Counted from the stretch's first letter, positions 1-9,812 are shown. The stretch is 64,000 bases of DNA from CAZGVW01 sp964529265 (GCA_964529265.1 CAZGVW010000190.1:1-64000); one strand, 5' to 3'. Notes: generated by a model not told the origin, from the letters alone. Made by a program: numbers and translations.

Positions 1-112
1 TCGCCTTCCCGCGCTGGGGGATGCTCGGGCGCCCCCGCCGCCCCCGCCCCGCGTACACTTCCCTCCACCCCCGCCCCCCCGGCCGGCCCACGCCGTCCGA
101 GGCGGCTTGCGC

Positions 113-3100
113 ATGCGCCCACTCCAGCCCCTGAGCGCCGATCACGCCCTCTCCTCCATCCGCGCCGCCCCCGCGCTCGCCGATCTCGCGCGCGCCATCC
201 GCGCCGGCGGCCGCATCGCCGCCACCGGCGCGCACGGCTCATCCACCACGCTCGTCGCCGCCGCGGCTTCCTCCGCCGCGCAGCGACCCTTCCTCCTCGT
301 CACCGCCCACCTCGACGACGCCGACGACGCCGCGGATGAACTCATCGCCCTCGGCGTCCCCGCGCGCCGCCTCCCCGCGATGGAACTCGTCCCCGGCGAA
401 TCCAACATCAGCCTCGAACTCTTCGCCGAGCGCCTCAGCATCGTCCGCTGGCTCCTCGATGGCGGCTTCACCCCCCACGGAATACCCGCCCCCGCCCCGG
501 GAACGCCCTCCCCCAAAAGCACAGAAAACCCGGGCATTCCCGCCTCCCGAAGCGCCTCGAGCGCAATCGCCTCCGACACCGAAAACGCCGCCAGCGCTCC
601 CCCCGCGCTCGTCTGCTCCGTCCAGTCACTCATGCAGCCCGTCCCCGCGCCGTCGCGGCTGCCCGCACTCGTCATGCCCCTCAAGCCCGGCGACGCCACC
701 GGCCCCTCGCGCATCGTCCGCTGGCTCGACGACGCCGGATACCGCCGCGCCGACGCCATCGAAGAGCCCGGCGACTATGCCGTCCGAGGCGGCATCCTCG
801 ACGTCTTCCCCCCGGGCGCCGATGCCCCCGTCCGCCTCGATTTCTTCGGCGACGAACTCGAATCCATCTCCGAAGTCGATCTCGCCACGCTCGGGAGCGA
901 TCGCCGCCTCGCATCCGTCGAACTCATCGGCGTCACCGGCGCCGCGCCCTCCCTCGACGATGGCTCCGGCGTCAGCCTCCTCTCGCTCATCGACCCCGCC
1001 GCCGTCGCCTTCCTGCACGAGACCGCCGAAGTCACCGAGCAGGCCCGCGGATATTATGAACGCGTCGTCGCTGCCGGCGCGGTCTTCGCGCCTCCTGCCG
1101 TCATAAAATTGCTTCAGGACCGCTTCCACGCCTTCGTGGAAGTTAATCAGTTCTCCCCCGGCGCCCCCCTCGCCTCCGCCCGCATCGATCTGCCCGTCCG
1201 CGCCCTCCCGGCCTTCTCCGAGAATGCCGCGGAGGCCGTCGAGGAACTCGCCCGCCTCGCCGCGGCAGGCGAAGCCCTCGTCTTCTGCCAGAACGATGCC
1301 GAAGTCGCCCGCCTCGGCGAACTCGTGCGCGAGTTCGCGCCGACCGCCCCGCTCGAACACATCCGCGCCGGCGCCCTCTACCTCCACCGCGGCTTCCTGT
1401 GGGACAGTTCCCCTTCCGGGGGCGCCTTCGTCCCCCACGCCGAACTCCTCCACCGCTACCACACGCGCCGCCGCGTCCGCCGCCTCCGCGCCGGGCGCGC
1501 CATGGATTCCTTCCTCGAGATCGATTCCGGCGATTTCGTCGTCCACGCCGATCACGGCGTCGCCAAGTTCCTCGGCCTGCGCACGATGAAGCGCAAGCCG
1601 CCGCCCGGAGCCCCCAGGAATCGCCAGGATTCCGACCTCCTCTCCGAAGAGTTCCTCACGCTCGAGTTCGCCGGCAAGGCCCTCCTGCACGTTCCCTCCT
1701 CGCAGATCGATAAGGTCCAGAAATACGTCGGCGGCTTCAAGGGCAAGCCGCCACTCTCCTCCCTCGGCGGCAAGCGCTGGCAGCAGCAGAAGGAGCGCGT
1801 CTCCGAGGCCGTGCGCGACCTCGCCGCGGAGATGCTCCGCATCCAAGCCGCGCGCGAGCACATGCCCGGCGTCCGCTACCCCGCCGATACTCCGTGGCAG
1901 AAGGAGTTCGAGGCCGAGTTCCCCTACGACGAAACCGAGGATCAACTCGCCGCCCTCGCCGAGATCAAGCGCGATATGTCCTCCGCGCGCCCCATGGACC
2001 GCCTCCTCTGCGGCGACGTCGGCTTCGGCAAGACCGAACTCGCCATCCGCGCCGCCTTCAAAGCCGCGGAATACGGCAAGCAGGTCGCCATCCTCGTGCC
2101 CACCACCGTCCTCGCCGAGCAGCACGAGCGCACCTTCCGCGAGCGCTTCGCCGACTATCCCTTCAAGATCGAATCCCTCTCGCGCTTCAAGACCGCGGGC
2201 GAGCAGAAGACCATCCTCGAAGCCGTGCGCAAGGGACAGGTCGATATCGTCATCGGCACGCACCGCCTCCTCTCCGCCGATGTGCGCTTCGCCGATCTCG
2301 GCCTCGTCGTCGTCGATGAGGAGCAGCGCTTCGGCGTCGAGCACAAGCATCGCCTCCTGTCGCTGCGCATGACGGTGGATGTCCTCACGCTCTCCGCCAC
2401 GCCCATCCCGCGCACGCTGCACATGTCGCTCCTCGGCATCCGGGACATCTCCTCCCTCGCCACGCCGCCCATGGACCGCCGCGCCATCGTCACCGAGGTC
2501 ATCCCCTGGAACGAGAAGCGCCTGGCGCAATCCATCGCGCGCGAACTCGCCCGCGAGGGGCAGGTCTTCTTCGTGCACAATCGCGTGCACAACATCAGGA
2601 CCATCGCCGACCACGTGCACCGCCTCGCGCCCGGCGCCCGCGTCGTCATCGGCCACGGCCAGATGCCCGCCCACGAACTCGAGCAGGTGATGCTGAAGTT
2701 CGTGCGGCGACAGGCGGATATCCTCGTCTGCACCACCATCATCGAGAGCGGCGTCGATATCCCCACCGCCAACACGATGATCATCAACGACGCCGATCGC
2801 TTCGGCCTCGCCGACCTGCATCAACTGCGCGGGCGCGTCGGCCGCCACAAGCACCGCGCCTATTGCTACATGCTCCTGCCCGAGACCCGCGCCGTCTCCC
2901 CCACCGCGCGGCGACGCCTCAAGGCCATCGAGGAGTTCTCGATGCTCGGCGCGGGCTTCAAGATCGCCATGCGCGATCTCGAAATCCGAGGCGCCGGCAA
3001 CCTCCTCGGCGCCGAGCAATCCGGCCACATCGCCACCGTCGGCTACGAGATGTACTGCCGCCTCCTCGATCGCGCCGTGCGCGAACTCAGGAGCGAGGTC

Positions 3101-3631
3101 ATCCTCGTCCCCGCCGAAACCACGGTGGATATCGGGATCGCCGGCCTCCTGCCCAAGGCCTACATCCCGTCCGACCTCCGCCGCATGGAGGCCTACCGCC
3201 GCCTCGCCCTCGCCTCGACCATCGACGAACTGCGCACCGTCGAGCGCGACCTCGCCGACGCCTACGGCAAGCCTCCCAAAGCCGCGGAGCGCCTCCTCGC
3301 GCTGGCCGAAATCCGCATCGGCGCCCGCACGATCGGCGTGCGCTCACTCGTCGTCCAGGAGCGCGACGTCATCCTCCGCTGCGAAGCCCCCGCCCCCATC
3401 ACCGCGGCTTTCGCCGGCGCCCAGGGAACCGTCCGCCCCCTGCCCCCGAAATCCCCCGGCGACCTCCACGAGGTCTACTTCCGCCCCCCCGAAAACTTCC
3501 TCGCCCCGGAATCACTCCTCACCATCCTGCGCCACCGATTGTCCGGCACACACAGCGCCGACCGCGCGCCCGAATCACCCGCACGAAAAGAAACCCCAAC
3601 CACCCGCCGTCTCCCCACCCAACCCGCCTAG
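113..3631 (+). CDS. mfd: Transcription-repair coupling factor Mfd
   Basis: Mfd is an ATP-driven translocase that releases RNA polymerase stalled at DNA lesions and recruits UvrA. In order the protein shows an N-terminal UvrB-like region, an RNA polymerase-interacting domain (FVVHADHGVAKFLGL, near residue 470), a RecG-like motor with Walker A GDVGFGKTE near residue 632, DEEQRFG near 734 and the LSATPIPRTLHMSLLG motif, then the C-terminal TRCF domain. About 1,170 residues is normal for the family. The ATG at 113 is preferred; a TTG two codons earlier is possible. Residues ~120-164 form a Pro/Ser/Ala-rich insertion inside the UvrB-like region, absent from typical Mfd. It stands alone and is followed by a repeat-rich gap. 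Confidence 0.97.
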   Translation: MRPLQPLSADHALSSIRAAPALADLARAIRAGGRIAATGAHGSSTTLVAAAASSAAQRPFLLVTAHLDDADDAADELIALGVPARRLPAMELVPGESNISLELFAERLSIVRWLLDGGFTPHGIPAPAPGTPSPKSTENPGIPASRSASSAIASDTENAASAPPALVCSVQSLMQPVPAPSRLPALVMPLKPGDATGPSRIVRWLDDAGYRRADAIEEPGDYAVRGGILDVFPPGADAPVRLDFFGDELESISEVDLATLGSDRRLASVELIGVTGAAPSLDDGSGVSLLSLIDPAAVAFLHETAEVTEQARGYYERVVAAGAVFAPPAVIKLLQDRFHAFVEVNQFSPGAPLASARIDLPVRALPAFSENAAEAVEELARLAAAGEALVFCQNDAEVARLGELVREFAPTAPLEHIRAGALYLHRGFLWDSSPSGGAFVPHAELLHRYHTRRRVRRLRAGRAMDSFLEIDSGDFVVHADHGVAKFLGLRTMKRKPPPGAPRNRQDSDLLSEEFLTLEFAGKALLHVPSSQIDKVQKYVGGFKGKPPLSSLGGKRWQQQKERVSEAVRDLAAEMLRIQAAREHMPGVRYPADTPWQKEFEAEFPYDETEDQLAALAEIKRDMSSARPMDRLLCGDVGFGKTELAIRAAFKAAEYGKQVAILVPTTVLAEQHERTFRERFADYPFKIESLSRFKTAGEQKTILEAVRKGQVDIVIGTHRLLSADVRFADLGLVVVDEEQRFGVEHKHRLLSLRMTVDVLTLSATPIPRTLHMSLLGIRDISSLATPPMDRRAIVTEVIPWNEKRLAQSIARELAREGQVFFVHNRVHNIRTIADHVHRLAPGARVVIGHGQMPAHELEQVMLKFVRRQADILVCTTIIESGVDIPTANTMIINDADRFGLADLHQLRGRVGRHKHRAYCYMLLPETRAVSPTARRRLKAIEEFSMLGAGFKIAMRDLEIRGAGNLLGAEQSGHIATVGYEMYCRLLDRAVRELRSEVILVPAETTVDIGIAGLLPKAYIPSDLRRMEAYRRLALASTIDELRTVERDLADAYGKPPKAAERLLALAEIRIGARTIGVRSLVVQERDVILRCEAPAPITAAFAGAQGTVRPLPPKSPGDLHEVYFRPPENFLAPESLLTILRHRLSGTHSADRAPESPARKETPTTRRLPTQPA

Positions 3632-3639
3632 CGCCGGAC

Positions 3640-3770
3640 CTCTCCTCGGCCTCTTCCTCTTTCTTTCCCTTTCCTTCCCCTTCCTCTTCCTTCCCCTTCC
3701 CTTTCCTTTCCCTTTTCTTCTTCTCTCTTCTTCTTCTCTGTGCCCTCTGCGCCTCTGTGGTGAACTCCTG
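3640..3770. repeat. Polypyrimidine tract plus CTCTGTGCC-type dispersed repeat
   Basis: About 100 bases of almost pure C/T on the + strand (TTCC, CTTT and CTTCTT units) are followed by CTCTGTGCCCTCTGCGCCTC and TGTGGTGAA. The second part resembles a CTCTGCGTCTCTGTGGT-like element I recall as dispersed in many bacterial genomes; that identity is from memory, not a search. It fills the gap between the convergent mfd and solute-binding protein genes. Confidence 0.6.
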
Positions 3771-3791
3771 TTTCCCACCTGTGCCGAACGC

Positions 3792-5303
3792 CTACTCTGA
3801 CCCCATCCGCTCAATCCGCCCATAGTTCCCCCGGAAGAACCGGATGTACTCAATCCGCAGATCCGCCGCGCGCTCCGGGTTCCCCCAATCTGCCTTGATC
3901 TCGCCGAAGTTGTCTTCCGTAAACGGCACTGCGCGCCCGTCCGGCAGCGCGTGCTCCGGGAACGCAAAGAACAGCCGTTCCATCTCCGAGATATCGCGCC
4001 CCGCTTCTTCCGCGCGCTTCATCGCCCGCCACGCGCCCGTCGCCTCCTCATGCACATCGATCGCGAAGCACGCCATCATCGGCGCGATCAGGCTGCGCCA
4101 TCCCATCGGCGCCCGACTCGATGCAAACTCGAACGGGTTGATCCTGTCCACGAACCGCTCGAAATGCGGCGATTCATACATGTCCCGCCGCGCCGGCAGC
4201 CGCCGCAACTCGAACTTCCGCGGCCCCAGCGCCCCCTCCTCCCGACCCTCCCCCGTCGCCGGGAACTGCCACAGCGCCTGCCCCTCCACGCTCAGCAGAA
4301 ACTCGATGAACCGCCGCGTCAGTTCCGGATGCGGCCCGCCCCGCAGCGCCGCCACCGGATCCGGGTCCACCGCGGCATTCTCGGGGTCCACGAACCCCAC
4401 GCGCGACGATTCCGGGGGCTGCCCCGGTTCGAGCAGCGCCTGCGATTCGTACCGCCCGTAGAAATCGATCGCCGCCGCCGCAGCTGCGTCCCCCGATCCC
4501 ACATCAATGATCACACGCGCCGAACTGCCGGAGAAATACCGCGCGTTCGCCGACATCGCCCGCAGGATGCCCCACCCCTCGTCCCAGCCGTAGTTCGTCA
4601 GAATCGAGTCGTACGCCGTCGCCACCGAGCCCGATTGCCGCGGATCCGCCAGCGCCAGCCATCCGAGGTAGCGCTTGTCCATCAGGTCGCTCCACGCCCG
4701 CGGCTCATCCAGCCCCAGCGCCCGCAAAGCATCCCGGTTGAACGCGATCCCGAAACTCGAGAGCGCCGTGCCGAACCAGTGCCCATCCGGGTCGTACAGC
4801 CGCTCCGCCCCGATCGCGTTCTCGCCGAACCACCCGCGCAGCGTCTGCTCATCGAAATCCACCGCCTGCGTCATCGGCACGGTCACGCGCTGCGGGCCCT
4901 CCGGCCCCGCGACCTCCACCGTCACGCCGCGCTTCAGCACGCCGAACTCGTATGACCCGCCGCCCAGCGCCGCGTCATACGGCATCGCGCCGGGCGCACA
5001 CGAGCCATCCGGCCCGATCACGCCCGCCGACACCGCGCTGCTGTACTGCGCCACGAGCAGTCGCCGGATCTCCGTCGATCCGCCCGGCCGCCGCCGGTCG
5101 ATCGCCGCGGGTTGGCCGTGCTCGCGCGTGTGCCACTCGTTGAACGCCCACCCGATCTCCTGCCGGATCTGCTCGTTGTGCGGCGAAATCACGATGAGCG
5201 TGAGCGCATCCGCCGGCGGCTGCTCCAGCCCCTGCCGGAACGCAAACGGCACGCCCAGAATCAGCGCGAAAGCGAGCAGGATGATCAGTCGCTGCGCATT
5301 CAT
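3792..5303 (-). CDS. Extracellular solute-binding protein (orphan ABC-type)
   Basis: A 503-residue exported protein with the N-terminal hydrophobic helix LIILLAFALILGVPFAF and no lipobox cysteine. The mature part begins with LTLIVISPHNEQIRQEIGWA, which resembles iron(III)-type periplasmic binding proteins (family 1 extracellular solute-binding), and later regions (YLGWLALADPRQSGS, RFIEFLLSVEGQALW) fit that fold. Family membership is moderately sure; the substrate is unknown. The ATG at 5303 is chosen because the hydrophobic segment starts there; upstream in-frame codons would run into the preceding gene. It lies 19 bases after the endonuclease-fold gene, so the two are probably co-transcribed. 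No permease or ATPase partner is nearby. Confidence 0.82.
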   Translation of the reverse strand: MNAQRLIILLAFALILGVPFAFRQGLEQPPADALTLIVISPHNEQIRQEIGWAFNEWHTREHGQPAAIDRRRPGGSTEIRRLLVAQYSSAVSAGVIGPDGSCAPGAMPYDAALGGGSYEFGVLKRGVTVEVAGPEGPQRVTVPMTQAVDFDEQTLRGWFGENAIGAERLYDPDGHWFGTALSSFGIAFNRDALRALGLDEPRAWSDLMDKRYLGWLALADPRQSGSVATAYDSILTNYGWDEGWGILRAMSANARYFSGSSARVIIDVGSGDAAAAAAIDFYGRYESQALLEPGQPPESSRVGFVDPENAAVDPDPVAALRGGPHPELTRRFIEFLLSVEGQALWQFPATGEGREEGALGPRKFELRRLPARRDMYESPHFERFVDRINPFEFASSRAPMGWRSLIAPMMACFAIDVHEEATGAWRAMKRAEEAGRDISEMERLFFAFPEHALPDGRAVPFTEDNFGEIKADWGNPERAADLRIEYIRFFRGNYGRIERMGSE

Positions 5304-5322
5304 GCGAAAAGCGCACTCCCTG

Positions 5323-6852
5323 TCATGGTGTCGGCGCCGGCGCGGCATCCTGCGCAGCCCGGGTGACATCCACCACCAGCGGCAGATGATCACTCGCCGC
5401 GGAGTCCGTCCGCTCCAGCCCTGCGCGCTGCAGCGCCTCATCGCTCAGGAGCGCCGTGTCGAGCACGAAGCATTGCGCCACGCGCAGCCGCCCGCTGTCC
5501 ACCAGCACGTAGTCCAGCCGCCCCGGCGCAAACCCCGCATCAGGATCGCGCCACGTATAGATCGCTGAGTCCCCGAGCGCCAGCCCCGCTGCCGGCCGAA
5601 GCCCCGCGCCGCCTCCGCCGCGCCCTGCAGCGCACAGCAGATCAAGCGGCGCGTGCGATCCGACCAGATTCACGTCCCCGCCCAGCACGATGGCCGCCTC
5701 CGGCCGCTCCATCGCGATCTCATCCAGCGCGCCGGCGATCGCCTGCGCCTCCATCCGCCGCTCAATGTCCTCAGATGACTCCGCCGACCCGCAGCACTTC
5801 AGGTGCAGACTCGCCGCGGCGATCGTGCCAACCGGCGTCTCAATGAACGCCCCTGCGAATCGCGCCGGGAGTGTAGAGGCGCGCTCCGGCGCCGGCCACG
5901 CGCTCATCGGATATCGCGACGCGACCAGCACGCCCCCCGCGCCCGCAGTCACGCTCCACCCGCGCCCGCCCCCCTGACGCCCACCCGCGTAATGGTTCAG
6001 CCACTCCACGATCTGGCTCGCGTCGATCCGCGGCTCATCGCGGCGCCGGTTGTCCCACTCCTGAAACAGCACGATGTCCGGCTGCAGCGCGCCCAGCGCC
6101 CGGGCAAACGGCGCAGGCTCCTTCATCGGCGACGCCCACAGCACGTTGCTCGACACGATGCGCACACTCCCCGCAGGCCGTAACGGGATATCCACGTCGC
6201 GCCGCTCCGCCGGCGCCCACCGCGGCAAGTCGATCGCCACCGGCGCCGAGCGCCAGATCGTGCTCCCCTGCGCATCGCGCTGCTCGATCATCGCCGTCAC
6301 CGGGCCGCCCGAGTGCCGGATCACTTCATCGCCGACAGCCGCGAGACAGTCCTGCACGCGCGACAGGCGCAGTTCATACTCCTCCGCTCCGCACGTCGGC
6401 AGCCACAGAACATCAGCCTCGGCCAGCGCCGCGGACTGCGCTTCCCCCGTTCCATTCGCCACCTCAATCCGGATCCCGCGGCCAAGGCCCCCACTCGACT
6501 CAGCGCTCGAGTCCGACCGCGGCGACATCAGCGCAACAAACTCCGCCCCGATGCCCTGCATCGGCACGCCCGTCTCCGCATTGGCGTCAACGTCGATACC
6601 GATGTGCGTCGTGTAATCCGCCGCCTGCAGCGGCTGCCCGCGCCGGCCCGGAACGCGCAGATACACATACGCCCCATCCGCCCGCGCCGCCCCCCCGCCG
6701 CGCCAGTCGGTCAACTCACCGTCAATGACAATCGCCGCGCCATACGGCGCCGGCGCCGTAGCGCCGCGCCCGCTCCTGGCGCACCCGACAAGCGCGCCGC
6801 CCGTCGCAGCCGCGCCGACCATGCAGAGTGTGCGCCACCAATTCCGTCTCAT
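5323..6852 (-). CDS. Secreted endonuclease/exonuclease/phosphatase-fold lipoprotein
   Basis: A 509-residue protein with a lipoprotein signal (GALVGC, lipidated Cys24). Residues ~40-190 start IVIDGELTDW, like family-9 carbohydrate-binding or DOMON-like domains. The C-terminal ~250 residues carry the EEP fold: RIVSSNVLW, IVLFQEWDN, a GGDVNLVGSH metal/catalytic motif, RLDYVLVDS and the terminal SDHLPLVV. The substrate could be nucleic acid, a phospholipid head group or an inositol phosphate; the sequence does not decide. The ATG at 6852 precedes the signal peptide, and a TACCAT box lies seven bases upstream. Downstream is the solute-binding protein gene, suggesting a two-gene exported-protein operon. 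Confidence 0.85.
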   Translation of the reverse strand: MRRNWWRTLCMVGAAATGGALVGCARSGRGATAPAPYGAAIVIDGELTDWRGGGAARADGAYVYLRVPGRRGQPLQAADYTTHIGIDVDANAETGVPMQGIGAEFVALMSPRSDSSAESSGGLGRGIRIEVANGTGEAQSAALAEADVLWLPTCGAEEYELRLSRVQDCLAAVGDEVIRHSGGPVTAMIEQRDAQGSTIWRSAPVAIDLPRWAPAERRDVDIPLRPAGSVRIVSSNVLWASPMKEPAPFARALGALQPDIVLFQEWDNRRRDEPRIDASQIVEWLNHYAGGRQGGGRGWSVTAGAGGVLVASRYPMSAWPAPERASTLPARFAGAFIETPVGTIAAASLHLKCCGSAESSEDIERRMEAQAIAGALDEIAMERPEAAIVLGGDVNLVGSHAPLDLLCAAGRGGGGAGLRPAAGLALGDSAIYTWRDPDAGFAPGRLDYVLVDSGRLRVAQCFVLDTALLSDEALQRAGLERTDSAASDHLPLVVDVTRAAQDAAPAPTP

Positions 6853-7022
6853 GGCCCGGATGGTACACGCCGCCCATCCCTTCCGCCGCACAGCGCACCC
6901 ACGCGCGAAGTGCGGAATCATCGAGGGCGCCGGCCCGCTGGAGGGAGGTGCGGAGGGAACCGGCAGGTCCCCTCTGCATCTGCACACCTAAATCGACCCG
7001 CGCCTGCAGCACGCCCTCGTTG

Positions 7023-9812
7023 TTACCCGCGCTTCCTCTCAATCTCATCCCCCAGCCTCTTGAACAGGTCCTCCAGAATCCCCTCCGGATTCTTGATCTG
7101 ATCTTCAAGAATCATCTCCAGCGCCGGCTCCGTCTTCAGCGCGCCGAACTTGCCCCGCGTCCGCAGCGGAATCAGCGTCGCCTGCCTGATCCCCGGCACG
7201 CGACCCGCCGCCTCCGCAATCTCGCGCACCAGCGCCGAGAGCGGCACATACGTGATGATGTCCACCGTCCGCTCCGCCAGGTCCACGGTCCCCTTCGTCT
7301 CCAGCGTGAAATCCCCCATCGGCAGCGCCACGCGCTCATACGTCGCCACGCCGTCCGTGATCGTGACCTTGAGTTCCGGCCAGTTGTTGAAGAGCAGACT
7401 CGTCGTCGGATTGTCCGTCAGCCTGATCAGTTTTCCGAAGAACGGCGCCGCCTCGTACCGCACCCTGCCCAGCGAAATCGTGAGCCGCCCGTTCAGCCGG
7501 CGCAGATCGCCGTCGATCGGCGCCGTGAACTCCTCCGCCACCACGAGCGCCGCCCCGTCCTCCGTGCGCTTCTCGATGTGCCCGATGAGCGGCAGGAGGG
7601 TCGAGAGCGCCATCTCCCCCAGCCGCGGCGAGATCGTCGAAACCTCCGCCCGCACCGGGGCCGACGCCACGAACGCCCCATCCCGCACACTCCCCTCGAC
7701 ACTCAGAATCGCCCGCGGCGAATACACGCTCGCGCTCAGCGTCCCGGAGGACTTCGAGAGATCCTGCGCGCGGATCTCCGTCCGCACCGCGCCGCCCAGC
7801 GCCTCCGCCAGCAGCCCCCCGGCGCCCGCCAAGGCATCGAGCACTGCCGCGGGCGCTTCTCCTTCCGCGTTCAGTGAAATCACCGCGCCATCCGACGCGA
7901 GCGCGCCGGATGCATCGGTCATATTGCCGACCGCGCCCGTGAAATCCAGCGCCATCTCCGGGCTCCGCACCGATCCGGAAACTCCGAGCCCGTCGCGCGC
8001 AGCGCCCTGCGTCGCCGACGCCGAGGCCGATGCCGGCGCGAATACGATGCCCCCATCCTCCCCCCGCGGCAGCGTAAACGGATCAAGCGCGAACGTGACC
8101 CTCGCCGGCGCCGAGAGAGGCACGCGCTCCGCCGCCCCGCCCGATGCGAACCTCCGCAGCAGCGCGCTCGCCGCCTCGGGCGTGATCGTCGCCGACACCG
8201 AAGCGCCCTGAACATCGATCCGCTCATCCGATACGAGCGACTCCGCCGCCGCGTTCGCCCGCTCGCTCGATGCTTCGAGCGATGCGTCGATGCGCCCGCC
8301 CTCTCCAGTCTGCGCGGTGATGACGCCGTCAATCGATTCGCCGATCGTCCTTCGCGCCAGCGCCACGTCATCAGCGCCGAAGCCGAACGTTTCGAGCAGC
8401 GCCAGCGGAGCATCGTCCGCCTCAATCCTCCCGGTCACGCGCGTCGCAGCGCCCAGTGCAAGCCGTCCGCGATCGTCGAGCACGTGGCGCACCGCAACAT
8501 CGAATCCCAGTTCACCGGCAGCGCGCTCACCGATGCGCACCGTCGCGCCCCCCCGCGCGCTCACGCCGTCAGCCAGACGCTCCGCCGATACAACGATCGG
8601 GGCCGGCGTCGCAACGATCGCAACCGCCTCGGACGAGCCCCCGCGCCGCAGCGCGCCCCTGATCTCGCTGAACCTGACTTCCGCGTTCAGCGCTGCGCTC
8701 CGCAGATCCTCATCGTCGATCGTCGCCGCGAGTTCAGTCACCGTCGCCGACACCGTCACCGGCTCGCTCAGTTGCAGCGGCGCATCCTCGCCCGCCAGCC
8801 ACGTCCACAGATCGGGCCCGATGCGCGCCGAAGCCGTCGCCGGCGGCTCCAGCGTCAAACGCCCGTCGCGCAGCAGAAGCGCCGCATCCGCCCGCGGCCC
8901 GTCGCCGCCGCTCGAAGCGCTGATCTCAAACCGACCGCCCGCCGACGACGCATCCGCGACGAGTTTCACCTCCAGCGCATCCACGCCCGCGCGCGACGCA
9001 TCCGCGGCCCGATCGCCCAGCAACGCCGCGAAGCGCGGCCCGAGGCGCAGCGATGCATCGCCGTTCACGCGCGCCTGCTCGACCGTCACCATGCCGTCCG
9101 GCGCACTGAGCCCGTCGATCGTCAGATCGATGTCCACGCCGCCGTCGCCGCCGATCGCGTCCGCCGTCGCCTTGACCACCGCGGCGCCGCCGACCTCGAA
9201 CGCCGCGCGACCGCGCAGATCAGTCAGCCCGATCGGGCCGCCCATGCGCTGGCGCACGAAATCGTCCACATACGAGATCTCGACGCCGTCGAACACGATT
9301 TCGACGCCGAATCCCCGCGGCAGGCGCGATGGGCCGCCGCCGGGTGCGCCGGCCGGCGGAACCGGCTCGCCGGGCGCCGGCGGGGGCGGGCGCAAGGCGG
9401 CGAGGACGCCGGCGTCGGCGCCTGCGAAGGCGGCCTTTCCGGCGAGGGTGATGACGCCGGCGTCGCGCGAGCCGCGGAGGAGGTCGAGAAGGCTCGTTTT
9501 CGCGTCAATGGTCGCATTTGCGACGACATTTCCCGCGGAATCGCGCAATTCGATCGATTCCACGCGCTGCGGGCCGCGCCAGGACAACTCCACGCTTCCG
9601 ACATCGATTTCGCCGGAAATGGAGCGATTCATCGCGTTTTCGATGAATCCGGGCGCGAACCGGGAGGCGATGGCGGGGCCGAAGAGCACCGCCGCGGCGG
9701 CGAGGATGAGGAGCAGGATGAGAAAGAAGAGGCTGAATCGAAGAAAACGGCGCCTGCGGCGCGGTTTTGGACGTGTTTCGGCGTTTTTCGACGAATCGTG
9801 CGCTTCTGTCAC
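7023..9812 (-). CDS. AsmA-like / large inner-membrane-anchored protein
   Basis: A 929-residue protein with a basic N-terminus, one membrane helix (residues ~25-50) and a long extracytoplasmic part rich in beta-type repeats (GEIDVGSVELSWRG, VTLAGKAAF, FEVGGAA). This is the architecture of AsmA/DUF748-like proteins linked to envelope lipid transport or outer-membrane biogenesis. The C-terminus (LRTRGKFGALKTEPALEMI) is typical of planctomycete members. The start is GTG, supported by GGGAG seven bases upstream. Residues ~140-165 are a Pro/Gly linker (PPPPAPGEPVPPAGAPGG) where the base composition of the strand changes sharply. The exact function is not determinable. Confidence 0.75.
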   Translation of the reverse strand: MTEAHDSSKNAETRPKPRRRRRFLRFSLFFLILLLILAAAAVLFGPAIASRFAPGFIENAMNRSISGEIDVGSVELSWRGPQRVESIELRDSAGNVVANATIDAKTSLLDLLRGSRDAGVITLAGKAAFAGADAGVLAALRPPPPAPGEPVPPAGAPGGGPSRLPRGFGVEIVFDGVEISYVDDFVRQRMGGPIGLTDLRGRAAFEVGGAAVVKATADAIGGDGGVDIDLTIDGLSAPDGMVTVEQARVNGDASLRLGPRFAALLGDRAADASRAGVDALEVKLVADASSAGGRFEISASSGGDGPRADAALLLRDGRLTLEPPATASARIGPDLWTWLAGEDAPLQLSEPVTVSATVTELAATIDDEDLRSAALNAEVRFSEIRGALRRGGSSEAVAIVATPAPIVVSAERLADGVSARGGATVRIGERAAGELGFDVAVRHVLDDRGRLALGAATRVTGRIEADDAPLALLETFGFGADDVALARRTIGESIDGVITAQTGEGGRIDASLEASSERANAAAESLVSDERIDVQGASVSATITPEAASALLRRFASGGAAERVPLSAPARVTFALDPFTLPRGEDGGIVFAPASASASATQGAARDGLGVSGSVRSPEMALDFTGAVGNMTDASGALASDGAVISLNAEGEAPAAVLDALAGAGGLLAEALGGAVRTEIRAQDLSKSSGTLSASVYSPRAILSVEGSVRDGAFVASAPVRAEVSTISPRLGEMALSTLLPLIGHIEKRTEDGAALVVAEEFTAPIDGDLRRLNGRLTISLGRVRYEAAPFFGKLIRLTDNPTTSLLFNNWPELKVTITDGVATYERVALPMGDFTLETKGTVDLAERTVDIITYVPLSALVREIAEAAGRVPGIRQATLIPLRTRGKFGALKTEPALEMILEDQIKNPEGILEDLFKRLGDEIERKRG

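Noticed and set aside
626..3028. An 800-codon open frame antisense to mfd
   Set aside because: Composition is Gly/Ala/Glu/Asp-rich with no motifs; it mirrors the C-rich third positions of mfd.
3575..3967. A minus-strand frame rich in Lys/Arg/Glu (KGKGRGRKRKGKERERKRK)
   Set aside because: It is the translation of the polypyrimidine tract, not a DNA-binding protein.
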